A DNA stretch of 10,612 bases from an uncultured Succinivibrio sp. (lineage in GTDB: Bacteria; Pseudomonadota; Gammaproteobacteria; Enterobacterales; Succinivibrionaceae): the NCBI GenBank assembly GCA_902772715.1, contig CACYBT010000199.1, forward strand, positions 1 through 10,612. The letters run 5' to 3'. This document shows positions 1 through 7,112 of this stretch, piece by piece. Below the pieces are notes generated by a model, which was given only the letters and a program-made list of their open reading frames with translations, was not told where the DNA came from and did no database searches. Position numbers and translations under genes: made by a program. The first letter of the stretch is position 1; each line of letters opens with the position of its first letter.

Positions 1-3000
1 GATTTTTTCGTCATAGGTCTTTTGATATTAGGTTTTAATGTTCTGGTTATCGGTTGCTGTGCTCTGTTTTCCACGTTAAGTTCCGGTTCTTTTGTTGGCG
101 CTGGTGGCATTTTAGGCGATTTTTTCACCATTTTTCTCAAACGCATGTTTCCATCGGTGGCGGCTAATCTCATACCCCTGTTTGTAACGCTCGTTGGTAT
201 TATGCTGTTTATGGCGAAAAGTCCTTTGTGGTTTTGTGATCGTGTGGGGGCAGTAATTTTTTTTGTGTATGCCAAAATTACCGGTAAAGATCCTGATGAG
301 GAGGATGACGCATTCAATGAAAAGGAGCATGCAGAAAAATCGGCATTTGAAGAGCATGATGCCAGAAAGGCTGCCAAAGAACAGGATGTCACCTCGGATC
401 GTGAGTTAGCAAATATTAAAGGTCCAACGGGGCCGATTTTTAAAGAAGATCTGCAAGATTATGGTAACGATGACAAGGGGTATTTTAGTCACGATGAAGC
501 TCCTAAATTTGGAGAGGGGATAAATACTGTTCGTTCAACTTCAAAAATCGGTTTTGGCGAAAGTGCTTTTGGTGAAGGCGGTACCTATAATCATGAGCGT
601 GAGCGCCACATTAGGACTACACCTCTGCAGGGGTTATTCCATTCTAGTAAGAATGAAGGATATCACGAGCGTATTGAGCCTGGTTTTGGGACGATTGATG
701 AAAACGTGAACTCATACGCTACGGGTGGAAACTACGTTTCAAGCATGCGTGATAACTCAAACTTTGACAAGGATGCTTCAAGTTCGGAGTCATCTGAACC
801 ATCGACCTATATTACCGGAAAAGTTTCGTTTAACAGCAATGAGGCTACCGCTAAGGATTATGATTCCTATAATAGCCTTGATCAAAATAGTGATGAGCGC
901 GGCAGTACCACCACAGATAATGATGCTGAGGAGTCAGGAATTTCCACTATTATAAGTGGGGTACAAGTAAACCGCATGAGTGAACCAAAGCCTGCAGAGA
1001 ATTCAAAACCTGAAACTAAGGTTCATAAAACCATTATTTCGCGTTTTGATCCTGCAAAGGCACAAAGTGATTCATGCGCATACGCCAAGCCTCTGTCTTA
1101 TGATGACGACAAGACTAGCACAGTTGCAGAAAATGATAAAAAGGATGAAAAGTCCTCAACTATTATTTATAAGGCTCCATATGACCGAAACCAGGCCAGA
1201 AATCTTGACAATATAAATAATGAAGTCAGTACTGTTATTACGCGAACAACTGTTTATCCTAAAACTACGGACCTTACGCAGGGTAAGGCTTTCAGACCGC
1301 AGGATCCGTATGCTAAGGAACGTGCTACCTCAGAGGCGCTTAAGGCTAAAACCGGCTATCAAGAGGAAAATGTCATTAATTTTTCTGATCTTGCCAAAGA
1401 ACAGATTGGGGATAGCACAAGCGGAATTAGCGTTGGAATGCTGGGGCAGTCTTTCATACCTAATGCCAATGGCACAGAGCAGTCTGCAATAGTTGCAGAA
1501 AATACGCCAAAGACTGAACTGCAAAAGGATCCTGTTCGTGAGAGTAAAGGTTTATCCAATACTCTTTTGCCTCCTATTAAGGAAAGTGATCTGTCTTTTG
1601 AGCAATATGCACGAGGAACACGAGGGGTAACCCAGAAGGCTAAGGACATTAGCGGCGGTGATGACACGAATGCTGAGAACAAGACCGCAGAGGTTCATGC
1701 GTCGGAACAGACTGTGACCACAGTATCGCAGTACAATCCGTTGCCAAATGCAGTCAAATCTGTCGAGAATATAGTCGGGGTAACAGCTAAAAATGAAGAT
1801 AGCCGTATAGAAATTTCTGAGAGTTCATCTCATATAAACGTGAACACTGCATCAGCACCAAATACTGATGCACCTGAGAGTTATGAAGAAAGTGCTATAG
1901 GTGCTGGCGTGGCTGTACAAGAGGACGAGTCACACGAAAGAGAAGGGGATAGCAGTACAGCTCTAAATAATTCTGTAACTAGTGTAGATCTTGATAATGC
2001 CCCTGATGTAACTACATTTGCCGGTGTCTTTAACAGGAATTCGTTATATGCGGATCCTGCTTATGACAATGAACAGCCTTTAGCCGAGAATTCTTCTGAG
2101 CAAAATACCGTTGCAGTAGAGAATGAGGGCGGGAGCTCTTCTGTAGATGCTATCAACAGTGCGGCGAATGTTTTAACAGCTGAGGTTAACGCTACCGATA
2201 GTTATGAGGAGACAGATAATCGTGCAGATAGCGGACAGAGTGAATCTTTGTACAATAATGAAAGCAGCAATTTAAATCTTAATGTTCAAGATCAAGTGTC
2301 CAAGAATGAAGATTCATCTTTTACAGGTGATAAGGTTCCTTTTGAGGACATAAGTTCTCTCAATGGTACAGTACCATATGGTTCTGCCTATGAACCTTCC
2401 TCCCGTTTCTCGAGTGTGCCGACAGTCACTTATGCCGTAGCCACAGAAACTACACCTAAATTTGAATATGGCGATTTCAGACCATCGCTGAGTCTGCTTG
2501 AAGTTTCCAACGCTGAAAGTGCCAATATTGAAGAAGAAATACAGAACAAGTGCAATGTTATCAACAAGTTTATGGAGGATTTTGGGGCAAAGGCTCGTGT
2601 AGTATCCTATGTGACCGGTCCTGTGATTACCCGCTTTGATCTTTCACTAGAACCTGGTGTAAAATCGAGCTCCATTATCAATCTAAGTACTGATCTGCAG
2701 CGTTTTCTTATGACAAATAAGATCAATATGATTGCCTGTGTTCCTGGTACACCGTATATGGGAATTGAGGTGCCTAATGATAAAGCACAGGTCATAAGAT
2801 TGGGAGATGTGGTTTCCTCAGAGCAATTTCTTAAGAGTACCGCTATTTTACCAATGTGTGTTGGTGTTGATACGGTGGGAACTCCGGTGATTGCTGATTT
2901 AACTCAGGCTCCTCATCTGCTCATTGCCGGTACTACAGGTTCTGGTAAGTCATCGGGTTTAAATTCAATGTTAGTATCGCTGCTTTTAGCCAAATCACCT

Positions 3001-3963
3001 GCTGAACTGCGTCTAATCATGGTAGATCCTAAAACTGTGGAATTTTCTCAGTATCAGGGGCTTCCTCATCTTTTAACTCCAATTGTTACAGATCCTGAGG
3101 CTACCGCCGGCTGTCTTGGATGGCTTATCAAGGAAATGGAGCGCCGTTACAAGCTTCTTGCCAGCATGAGCTGTTCTAATATTCAGCAGGTAAATAACAT
3201 TATTAAAAACCAGAATGCCAAAGGAGAGGTGGTCTATGATCCTATCTGGACTGCAGATATGGGCGGCACTCCTCCAATCTTGAAAACTATTCCATATATC
3301 CTGTTAGTTATTGATGAGTTTGCCGATCTGATGGCCATGGCCGCCAGTAATAAAAAGTGCACCAATCCAGAACAGATGATTGGAAGACTAGCTGCAAAAG
3401 CACGTGCCGCCGGTATTCACCTGATTTTAGCCACTCAGACTCCACGTGCCGATATTGTGACCGGTTCAATTCGAGCAAATATGCCGTCGCGTATAGGCTA
3501 TACCGTGCAGAATAGTCAGGAATCACGTATCGTACTTGATGAAACCGGTGCTGAGAATCTTCTAGGTAACGGTGATATGATGATTAAATATCAGAAGTTA
3601 AACCGTTCACAGTTATTCCGTGCTCACGGACCTTTTACTAGCGATAAGGATGTAGCAAATGTGGTTGAGGCCTGGATTAATTATGCTGGTGAGCCTGAAT
3701 ATATCGAAGGTGTTACTGACTATGTTGATGAAGAGGCTGCAGAAGAGGCGGTAGGACATGAGGTACAGGATAACAATGTTGATCAGAAATTTGATAGTAT
3801 TGTGGACTGGATCAGAACTACGCTCATCCCATCAGGTATGAAGAGACTTTCGGTGTCTGAAATTCAGACTACCCATGCTGTGGGCTTTAATCGTGCCAAG
3901 CGTATTCATCGGGCTCTTATGCAGCAGAATATCATTGACTCGAAGGGGAATATCATTGTTTAA
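1..3963 (+). CDS. ftsK: DNA translocase FtsK (5' end outside window)
   Basis: FtsK is the septum-anchored, ATP-driven DNA pump that clears the chromosome terminus and activates XerCD recombination at dif. The frame is open to the left edge, so the visible 1320 residues lack the true start; an internal TTG at 22 is not credible as the start because a membrane helix is already under way. Residues 1-26 and about 55-75 match the third and fourth transmembrane segments of the 4TM domain. Residues about 97-827 form a long acidic, Ser/Thr/Asn-rich linker of low complexity. The motor starts near residue 828 (PSLSLLE); the Walker A motif GTTGSGKS is at 977-984 and the Walker B motif LLVIDEFADL has its Asp near 1105. 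A winged-helix gamma domain (about 1261-1320) ends the protein with GFNRAKRI. Two departures from the family are seen: ATQTPR where ATQRPS is usual, and altered residues in the gamma recognition helix. The gene leads the lolA-rarA cluster. Confidence 0.97.
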   Translation, partial: DFFVIGLLILGFNVLVIGCCALFSTLSSGSFVGAGGILGDFFTIFLKRMFPSVAANLIPLFVTLVGIMLFMAKSPLWFCDRVGAVIFFVYAKITGKDPDEEDDAFNEKEHAEKSAFEEHDARKAAKEQDVTSDRELANIKGPTGPIFKEDLQDYGNDDKGYFSHDEAPKFGEGINTVRSTSKIGFGESAFGEGGTYNHERERHIRTTPLQGLFHSSKNEGYHERIEPGFGTIDENVNSYATGGNYVSSMRDNSNFDKDASSSESSEPSTYITGKVSFNSNEATAKDYDSYNSLDQNSDERGSTTTDNDAEESGISTIISGVQVNRMSEPKPAENSKPETKVHKTIISRFDPAKAQSDSCAYAKPLSYDDDKTSTVAENDKKDEKSSTIIYKAPYDRNQARNLDNINNEVSTVITRTTVYPKTTDLTQGKAFRPQDPYAKERATSEALKAKTGYQEENVINFSDLAKEQIGDSTSGISVGMLGQSFIPNANGTEQSAIVAENTPKTELQKDPVRESKGLSNTLLPPIKESDLSFEQYARGTRGVTQKAKDISGGDDTNAENKTAEVHASEQTVTTVSQYNPLPNAVKSVENIVGVTAKNEDSRIEISESSSHINVNTASAPNTDAPESYEESAIGAGVAVQEDESHEREGDSSTALNNSVTSVDLDNAPDVTTFAGVFNRNSLYADPAYDNEQPLAENSSEQNTVAVENEGGSSSVDAINSAANVLTAEVNATDSYEETDNRADSGQSESLYNNESSNLNLNVQDQVSKNEDSSFTGDKVPFEDISSLNGTVPYGSAYEPSSRFSSVPTVTYAVATETTPKFEYGDFRPSLSLLEVSNAESANIEEEIQNKCNVINKFMEDFGAKARVVSYVTGPVITRFDLSLEPGVKSSSIINLSTDLQRFLMTNKINMIACVPGTPYMGIEVPNDKAQVIRLGDVVSSEQFLKSTAILPMCVGVDTVGTPVIADLTQAPHLLIAGTTGSGKSSGLNSMLVSLLLAKSPAELRLIMVDPKTVEFSQYQGLPHLLTPIVTDPEATAGCLGWLIKEMERRYKLLASMSCSNIQQVNNIIKNQNAKGEVVYDPIWTADMGGTPPILKTIPYILLVIDEFADLMAMAASNKKCTNPEQMIGRLAAKARAAGIHLILATQTPRADIVTGSIRANMPSRIGYTVQNSQESRIVLDETGAENLLGNGDMMIKYQKLNRSQLFRAHGPFTSDKDVANVVEAWINYAGEPEYIEGVTDYVDEEAAEEAVGHEVQDNNVDQKFDSIVDWIRTTLIPSGMKRLSVSEIQTTHAVGFNRAKRIHRALMQQNIIDSKGNIIV
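802..1254 (+). repeat. Degenerate STII-type short repeat in the FtsK linker
   Basis: Five spaced copies of a short motif, roughly Ser/Thr-Thr-Ile/Val-Ile-Ser/Thr followed by a basic or glycine residue, occur in the encoded linker: STYITGKV at 802, STIISGVQ at 943, KTIISRFD at 1027, STIIYKAP at 1156 and STVITRTT at 1228. The copies are separated by acidic, polar sequence. They are repeated at the protein level and are only loosely alike in DNA. The E. coli FtsK linker instead carries proline/glutamine-rich repeats. Function is unknown; they could be short docking motifs for division proteins. Confidence 0.55.
3943..3948 (+). promoter_or_regulatory. Ribosome binding site that fixes the lolA start
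   Basis: AAGGGG lies inside the last codons of ftsK, 7 bases before the TTG at 3956. No in-frame ATG or GTG near here would leave a sensible signal peptide, so this site supports TTG as the real lolA start. Confidence 0.65.
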
Positions 3964-4570
3964 GTTTAGATTTTTAAATGTAATCCTGTCTGTAATCACG
4001 ATTTTTTCAACCTCTGCATATGCAGATGCTCGTTCACAGCTACAGGATATTTTCAAAGGTTATACTTCGCTTAAAGCGGATTTTAGATCAACGGTTTATT
4101 CAAAAAAAGGTGAAACTATTTCAACATCAACGGGGGTGCTTTCTTTGAAAAAGCCATCGTCGTTTATGCTGCATACTAAAGAACCTGATGAGCAGGTGCT
4201 TTTTACCAAAGGCAAAGATGTTTATTTTTATGATCCTCTGATTGAACAGGTTAGTATTTACAATATTGACGATCTCTATACTTCTCCATTCATGCTGATT
4301 ACTTCTCAAAGCGAATCCCTGTGGGGGCGATACAAGATTTCACTTAATAATGATACTTATGTACTGATACCTAACAATCCAAAAGATGAACTAAAGCGTA
4401 TTGAGTTGACTTTTGAAAAGGGGATATTAAGCGGTCTTGGTATTACATTTAAAAATGATAATGTAAATCGTTATACCTTCACTTCTCAGTCGCAGCAGGT
4501 ACAGAATTCGGATTTAGAATATAAAATTCCTTCTGATGTGGAGATTAACGATGAGCGGAGCTCAAACTGA
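3956..4570 (+). CDS. lolA: Outer-membrane lipoprotein carrier protein LolA
   Basis: LolA is the periplasmic chaperone that takes lipoproteins released by LolCDE and hands them to LolB at the outer membrane. Starting at TTG 3956 gives 204 residues with a textbook signal peptide: basic start MFKFRF, a hydrophobic core, and probable cleavage after AYA at residue 23. The mature 181 residues are close to the 182 of E. coli LolA. Matching segments include the PDEQVLF region, the FYDPLIEQ segment (FYNPFVEQ in E. coli), the TPFMLI-like SPFMLI, and an end near VEINDER. The position of the conserved Arg43 of mature LolA is Lys43 here (KKP, codon 4151-4153), a conservative change. The start overlaps the ftsK stop by 8 bases and the end overlaps rarA by 20, so expression is probably coupled. 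A longer reading from 3875 would lie inside ftsK and bury the signal peptide, so it is rejected. Confidence 0.93.
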   Translation: MFKFRFLNVILSVITIFSTSAYADARSQLQDIFKGYTSLKADFRSTVYSKKGETISTSTGVLSLKKPSSFMLHTKEPDEQVLFTKGKDVYFYDPLIEQVSIYNIDDLYTSPFMLITSQSESLWGRYKISLNNDTYVLIPNNPKDELKRIELTFEKGILSGLGITFKNDNVNRYTFTSQSQQVQNSDLEYKIPSDVEINDERSSN

Positions 4571-5969
4571 CCTCTTTTCCTGTCTGGCCGATGAAAGCGC
4601 AAAGGAACAGTCAGAGGAACACAGTCAGATGTTTATGCCATTGGCTGCGCGCCTTCGTCCTGAATCTATTGAGAACTTCATAGGTCAGAGTCATCTTTTA
4701 GGAACCGGAAAACCTTTGCGTGCGGCTCTGGATAGGGGCCAATGCTATTCTATGGTTTTGTGGGGACCTCCGGGGGTCGGCAAAACTACTCTGGCACTTT
4801 TATTTGCTAAAGCCACAAAAGCTCATTTTATCGAAATTTCTGCGGTTACCTCAGGTATCAAGGATATAAAGGCAGCAGTTGATAAAGCGCAATATTTTAA
4901 AGAGAGTGGTGAGAAGACCATTCTTTTTGTTGATGAAGTGCATCGTTTCAATAAAACCCAGCAGGATGCCTTTTTACCGTATATTGAGAATGGTACGGTG
5001 ACTTTTATTGGAGCAACCACCGAAAATCCGTCTTTTTCTCTAAACAAGGCTCTTTTGTCCCGTGCTCGTGTTTATGTTTTAAAAAAATTCAGTCATGAGG
5101 AATGCGAAGCGCTTATTGATCTTGCATTAACTTCAAAGAAAGGCTTAAAAAATGAAGATATCAGGTTAACTGCCGGTGTTAAGGAAGCGTTGATAGATTT
5201 ATGCGGTGGTGATGGCAGATACCTGCTAAATATTTTGGAAATGGCATCAGATCTCGCCGCACCTCATAAGGATGGAGGCCGGATTGTTACTGTTGCCATG
5301 GTTGGTGCTATTGCCGGACGCAAGCTTTTAAACTACGACAAAGGCGGCGATGCTTATTATGAGTTAATTTCTGCCTTTCATAAATCTGTGCGGGGTAGTG
5401 CTCCGGATGCGGCTTTGTATTGGTATGCCAGAATTCTTGAAGCCGGCGGTGATCCTCTTTATGTAGCAAGGCGCCTTCTGGCAATTGCAACAGAAGATGT
5501 AGGATTATGTGATCCTAAGGCGATGCAGGTCTGTCTCAATGCCTATGACATTTATGAGAGGGTTGGGGCTGCCGAGGGAGAAAGGGCTATTGCGGAGGCT
5601 ACTGTATACTGTGCACTTGCACCTAAGAGCAATCATCTTTATACGGCTTTTCATGCTGCAAGGGAAGATGCTCAGAAACACGGTGACCTTGAAGTGCCGC
5701 TCTACCTTCGCAATGCTCCAACTAAACTCATGCAGGATTTAGGGTATAAGGAAGGTTATCGTTATGCTCATGATTACGCCGGAGCCTATGCCGCAGGTGA
5801 GTCTTTTTTTCCAGAAGAACTGCACGGTACGGTCTACTATAAGCCATCAGATCGCGGTGCTGAGCAGATTTATCAGAAAAAAATTGAATATTTAAGAGCC
5901 TGTGATGAGTCTGCAGAAAATCCTCGCTATAAAAAAAATTATATTGGAAAAAAAACCTCATACAGATAG
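4551..5969 (+). CDS. rarA: Replication-associated recombination protein RarA (MgsA), AAA+ ATPase
   Basis: RarA is a tetrameric AAA+ ATPase of the clamp-loader/WRNIP1 family that acts at stalled replication forks and gaps. Of two candidate starts, ATG 4551 has GGAGA six bases upstream and gives 472 residues; GTG-like or upstream starts near 4536 lack such a site. The order of parts is: PLAARLRPE with FIGQSHLL (about residues 28-50), Walker A GPPGVGKTT at 72-80, Walker B ILFVDEVHR with Asp near 128, sensor 1 GATTENPS near 154, then the family C-terminal domain with HKSVRGSAPDAALYWYARI (about 277-295), GAAEGERAIA and LRNAPTKLM. E. coli RarA is 447 residues; this one is longer at both ends. The last dozen residues (YKKNYIGKKTSYR) lie past the conserved end and are coded by two runs of eight A. 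It is the last gene of the ftsK-lolA-rarA cluster. Confidence 0.96.
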   Translation: MSGAQTDLFSCLADESAKEQSEEHSQMFMPLAARLRPESIENFIGQSHLLGTGKPLRAALDRGQCYSMVLWGPPGVGKTTLALLFAKATKAHFIEISAVTSGIKDIKAAVDKAQYFKESGEKTILFVDEVHRFNKTQQDAFLPYIENGTVTFIGATTENPSFSLNKALLSRARVYVLKKFSHEECEALIDLALTSKKGLKNEDIRLTAGVKEALIDLCGGDGRYLLNILEMASDLAAPHKDGGRIVTVAMVGAIAGRKLLNYDKGGDAYYELISAFHKSVRGSAPDAALYWYARILEAGGDPLYVARRLLAIATEDVGLCDPKAMQVCLNAYDIYERVGAAEGERAIAEATVYCALAPKSNHLYTAFHAAREDAQKHGDLEVPLYLRNAPTKLMQDLGYKEGYRYAHDYAGAYAAGESFFPEELHGTVYYKPSDRGAEQIYQKKIEYLRACDESAENPRYKKNYIGKKTSYR

Positions 5970-6027
5970 AAATTTTATGCCTTCCTCAGTTTCGCCATAC
6001 CTGTCAAGACATTATGCTCCCAAATTG

Positions 6028-6083
6028 ATTGGTGTGTATCTCTTATCTTCACTGTGTGATGATAATCCAATTTTGTTTTTTTT
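6028..6083 (+). terminator. Possible intrinsic terminator of the ftsK-lolA-rarA cluster
   Basis: An inner stem pairs 6045-6052 with 6056-6063 (one mismatch, loop TGT). An outer 5-base stem pairs ATTGG (6028-6032) with CCAAT (6067-6071). The outer arm runs straight into TTTG and eight T (6076-6083). The stem is AT-rich and interrupted, so strength is uncertain. Confidence 0.4.
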
Positions 6084-6163
6084 AGATTATACAGTAGAAT
6101 CTTATATGTTAAACTTCACAAAGAGAAAGAATAAGAATGAAATTGTTGAAGCTTTATATGAAC

Positions 6164-6195
6164 TTGGTACTTAATTAAGTCCTATGTTATATAAT
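6164..6195 (+). promoter_or_regulatory. Possible sigma-70 promoter for the TPR gene
   Basis: TTGGTA (6164-6169) is followed after 18 bases by TATATA (6188-6193), with TG in the extended -10 position (6185-6186); the overlapping TATAAT at 6190-6195 is an alternative -10 with a 20-base spacer. Transcription would begin near 6200, about 85 bases before the start codon. Assigned by eye only. Confidence 0.4.
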
Positions 6196-6285
6196 GCGAT
6201 TATTATCAAAATGGTAGCCATATAAAAAAATTCTTCGCCAGGTGATTTGCGATGTAATTTTTTTGTTTCTATATAAGGGATTTTT

Positions 6286-6849
6286 ATGAGCGAAACAGAA
6301 AATGAAGTTAATGAGGGCCAGTTACAGGAAGCTCGTGAAGAATTAACAAAAGCAACTATTGATGTGCTTAAGAAGTTTATGGTTGTACCACCTATGCAAA
6401 AAACCTGGGACGAGATTGAAAAGGGGATCCATGATAATAAGGTTTTAAAAGAGATCTGTAATGTCTCAGATGAATATATGGAGAGTGAAGTAAGGTTAGG
6501 AATTGAGAAGTTGGATAATAAGGATTATCAGACCGCTCTGGAAATCTTTGGTTCTCTATGTATTTTGGATATGACAAATGGTTCGTACCTGCATTATTTG
6601 GGCAAGTCATTCGAGGGGCAGAATAGGTTCAATGAAGCATTACAATGTTACAGTCTCATGATGATTGCCACTGAAGGTTTCGAGCCTTTGGCGTATTTAG
6701 ATTTAGGAGCCTGCTACATGTTTATTGGTGATTATGAGAATGCTATAGAAATGTTTGAAGCAGGAAAATCGGTATGTCTTCCTGATGAACAGTCCGATCT
6801 GGAATTATACGATTTAATGGATGAGTTGATTGGAGATTGTCAGCAATAG
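6286..6849 (+). CDS. SycD/LcrH-like tetratricopeptide chaperone
   Basis: This 187-residue protein is acidic and soluble, with no signal peptide or membrane helix. ATG 6286 follows AAGGGA by five bases. After an N-terminal extension of about 60 residues it has three TPR units, about 65-98, 99-132 and 134-167; in each the Gly-8, Ala-20 and aromatic-24 positions fit (LG, A84 and F88; LG, A118 and Y122; LG, A153 and F157). The first unit reads YQTALEIFGSLCILD, close to YEDAHKVFQALCVLD of Yersinia SycD, and the three-TPR layout matches class II type III secretion chaperones, which hold translocator proteins before export. The extension is longer than in SycD. No secretion gene lies in the window, so the target is unknown; a generic TPR adaptor is the alternative. 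It is transcribed alone, between rarA and serS, with a promoter-like sequence before it and a terminator after it. Confidence 0.85.
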   Translation: MSETENEVNEGQLQEAREELTKATIDVLKKFMVVPPMQKTWDEIEKGIHDNKVLKEICNVSDEYMESEVRLGIEKLDNKDYQTALEIFGSLCILDMTNGSYLHYLGKSFEGQNRFNEALQCYSLMMIATEGFEPLAYLDLGACYMFIGDYENAIEMFEAGKSVCLPDEQSDLELYDLMDELIGDCQQ

Positions 6850-6960
6850 AGATTTTTTCTAAAGGGTATTGATACTTACAGCAAGATTTCTCAATAAGCT
6901 TTTCATGCATTGCAGTTGAGTTTGCTGTTTTAAGCATTGGATTAATATGCTGCTTATTAT

Positions 6961-6992
6961 AAGGCTCCGAATCAAATGGTTCTGAGCTTTTT
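6961..6992 (+). terminator. Intrinsic terminator after the TPR gene
   Basis: GCTCCGAATC (6964-6973) pairs with GGTTCTGAGC (6978-6987) across the loop AAAT with one mismatch and one G-T pair; flanking AAG and TTT can extend the stem. Five T follow at 6988-6992. It lies 111 bases past the TPR stop codon, so the transcript would carry a long structured 3' tail. Confidence 0.72.
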
Positions 6993-7029
6993 GTTTTAAA
7001 AGGGAGCAACTGCTAAAAGTCAGTCAATT

Positions 7030-7059
7030 GCCCCGCCCCATAAAGGGTCGAGGCTTCAA
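7030..7059 (+). other. GC-rich hairpin followed by TTCAA; possible IS200/IS605-type right-end relic
   Basis: GCCCCGCCCC (7030-7039) pairs with GGGTCGAGGC (7045-7054) over the loop ATAAA with two mismatches, then TTCAA follows (7055-7059). It is strikingly GC-rich for this AT-rich spacer. A subterminal hairpin followed by TCAA is the layout of IS200/IS605 right ends, which also form the 3' part of TnpB guide RNAs. No transposase or tnpB is present and no matching left end was confirmed. A regulatory hairpin in the serS leader is excluded only if the promoter at 7104 is the sole one. Confidence 0.25.
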
Positions 7060-7103
7060 CCGAATTAAGTAATGTGAAGAGGTTTTTAATTTTGCTAACA
7101 ATG

Positions 7104-7112
7104 TGCTAGAAT
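7104..7112 (+). promoter_or_regulatory. Possible extended -10 promoter for serS-cvpA-purF
   Basis: TGCTAGAAT fits an extended -10 element (TG, one base, then TAGAAT against TATAAT). The -35 region (about 7083-7089, T-rich) is poor, as is usual for extended -10 promoters. Transcription would start near 7119 and leave a leader of roughly 88 bases before serS. Confidence 0.4.

Larger units (their letters stand above)
5970..6285 (+). other. Intergenic region, rarA to TPR gene
   Basis: This 316-base AT-rich stretch holds a possible terminator for the rarA cluster (6028-6083) and a possible promoter for the next gene (6164-6195). A 65-codon open frame from ATG 5977 to 6174 has no ribosome binding site, no recognisable motif, and runs through the terminator, so it is not called as a gene. 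A small inverted repeat, ATGG-TAG-CCAT at 6211-6221, lies just after the promoter and might be an operator, but it is too short to claim. Confidence 0.6.

Noticed and set aside
22..24. TTG at 22 as the ftsK start
   Set aside because: The frame is open upstream and the codon falls within a transmembrane helix; the first two membrane helices of the family must lie outside the window.
1359..1682. Reverse-strand open frame of 107 codons inside the ftsK linker
   Set aside because: It lies antisense to a continuous, well-supported ftsK frame and reads as low-complexity complement of the Ser/Thr-rich linker.
5977..6174. Small plus-strand open frame of 65 codons between rarA and the TPR gene
   Set aside because: No ribosome binding site, no recognisable motif, and it runs through a probable terminator and into a probable promoter; the interest of its frame is noted only as a slippage extension of rarA.
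6743..7009. Reverse-strand open frame of 88 codons across the end of the TPR gene and its terminator
   Set aside because: It overlaps a well-supported gene, crosses a strong plus-strand terminator, and its protein has no recognisable features.
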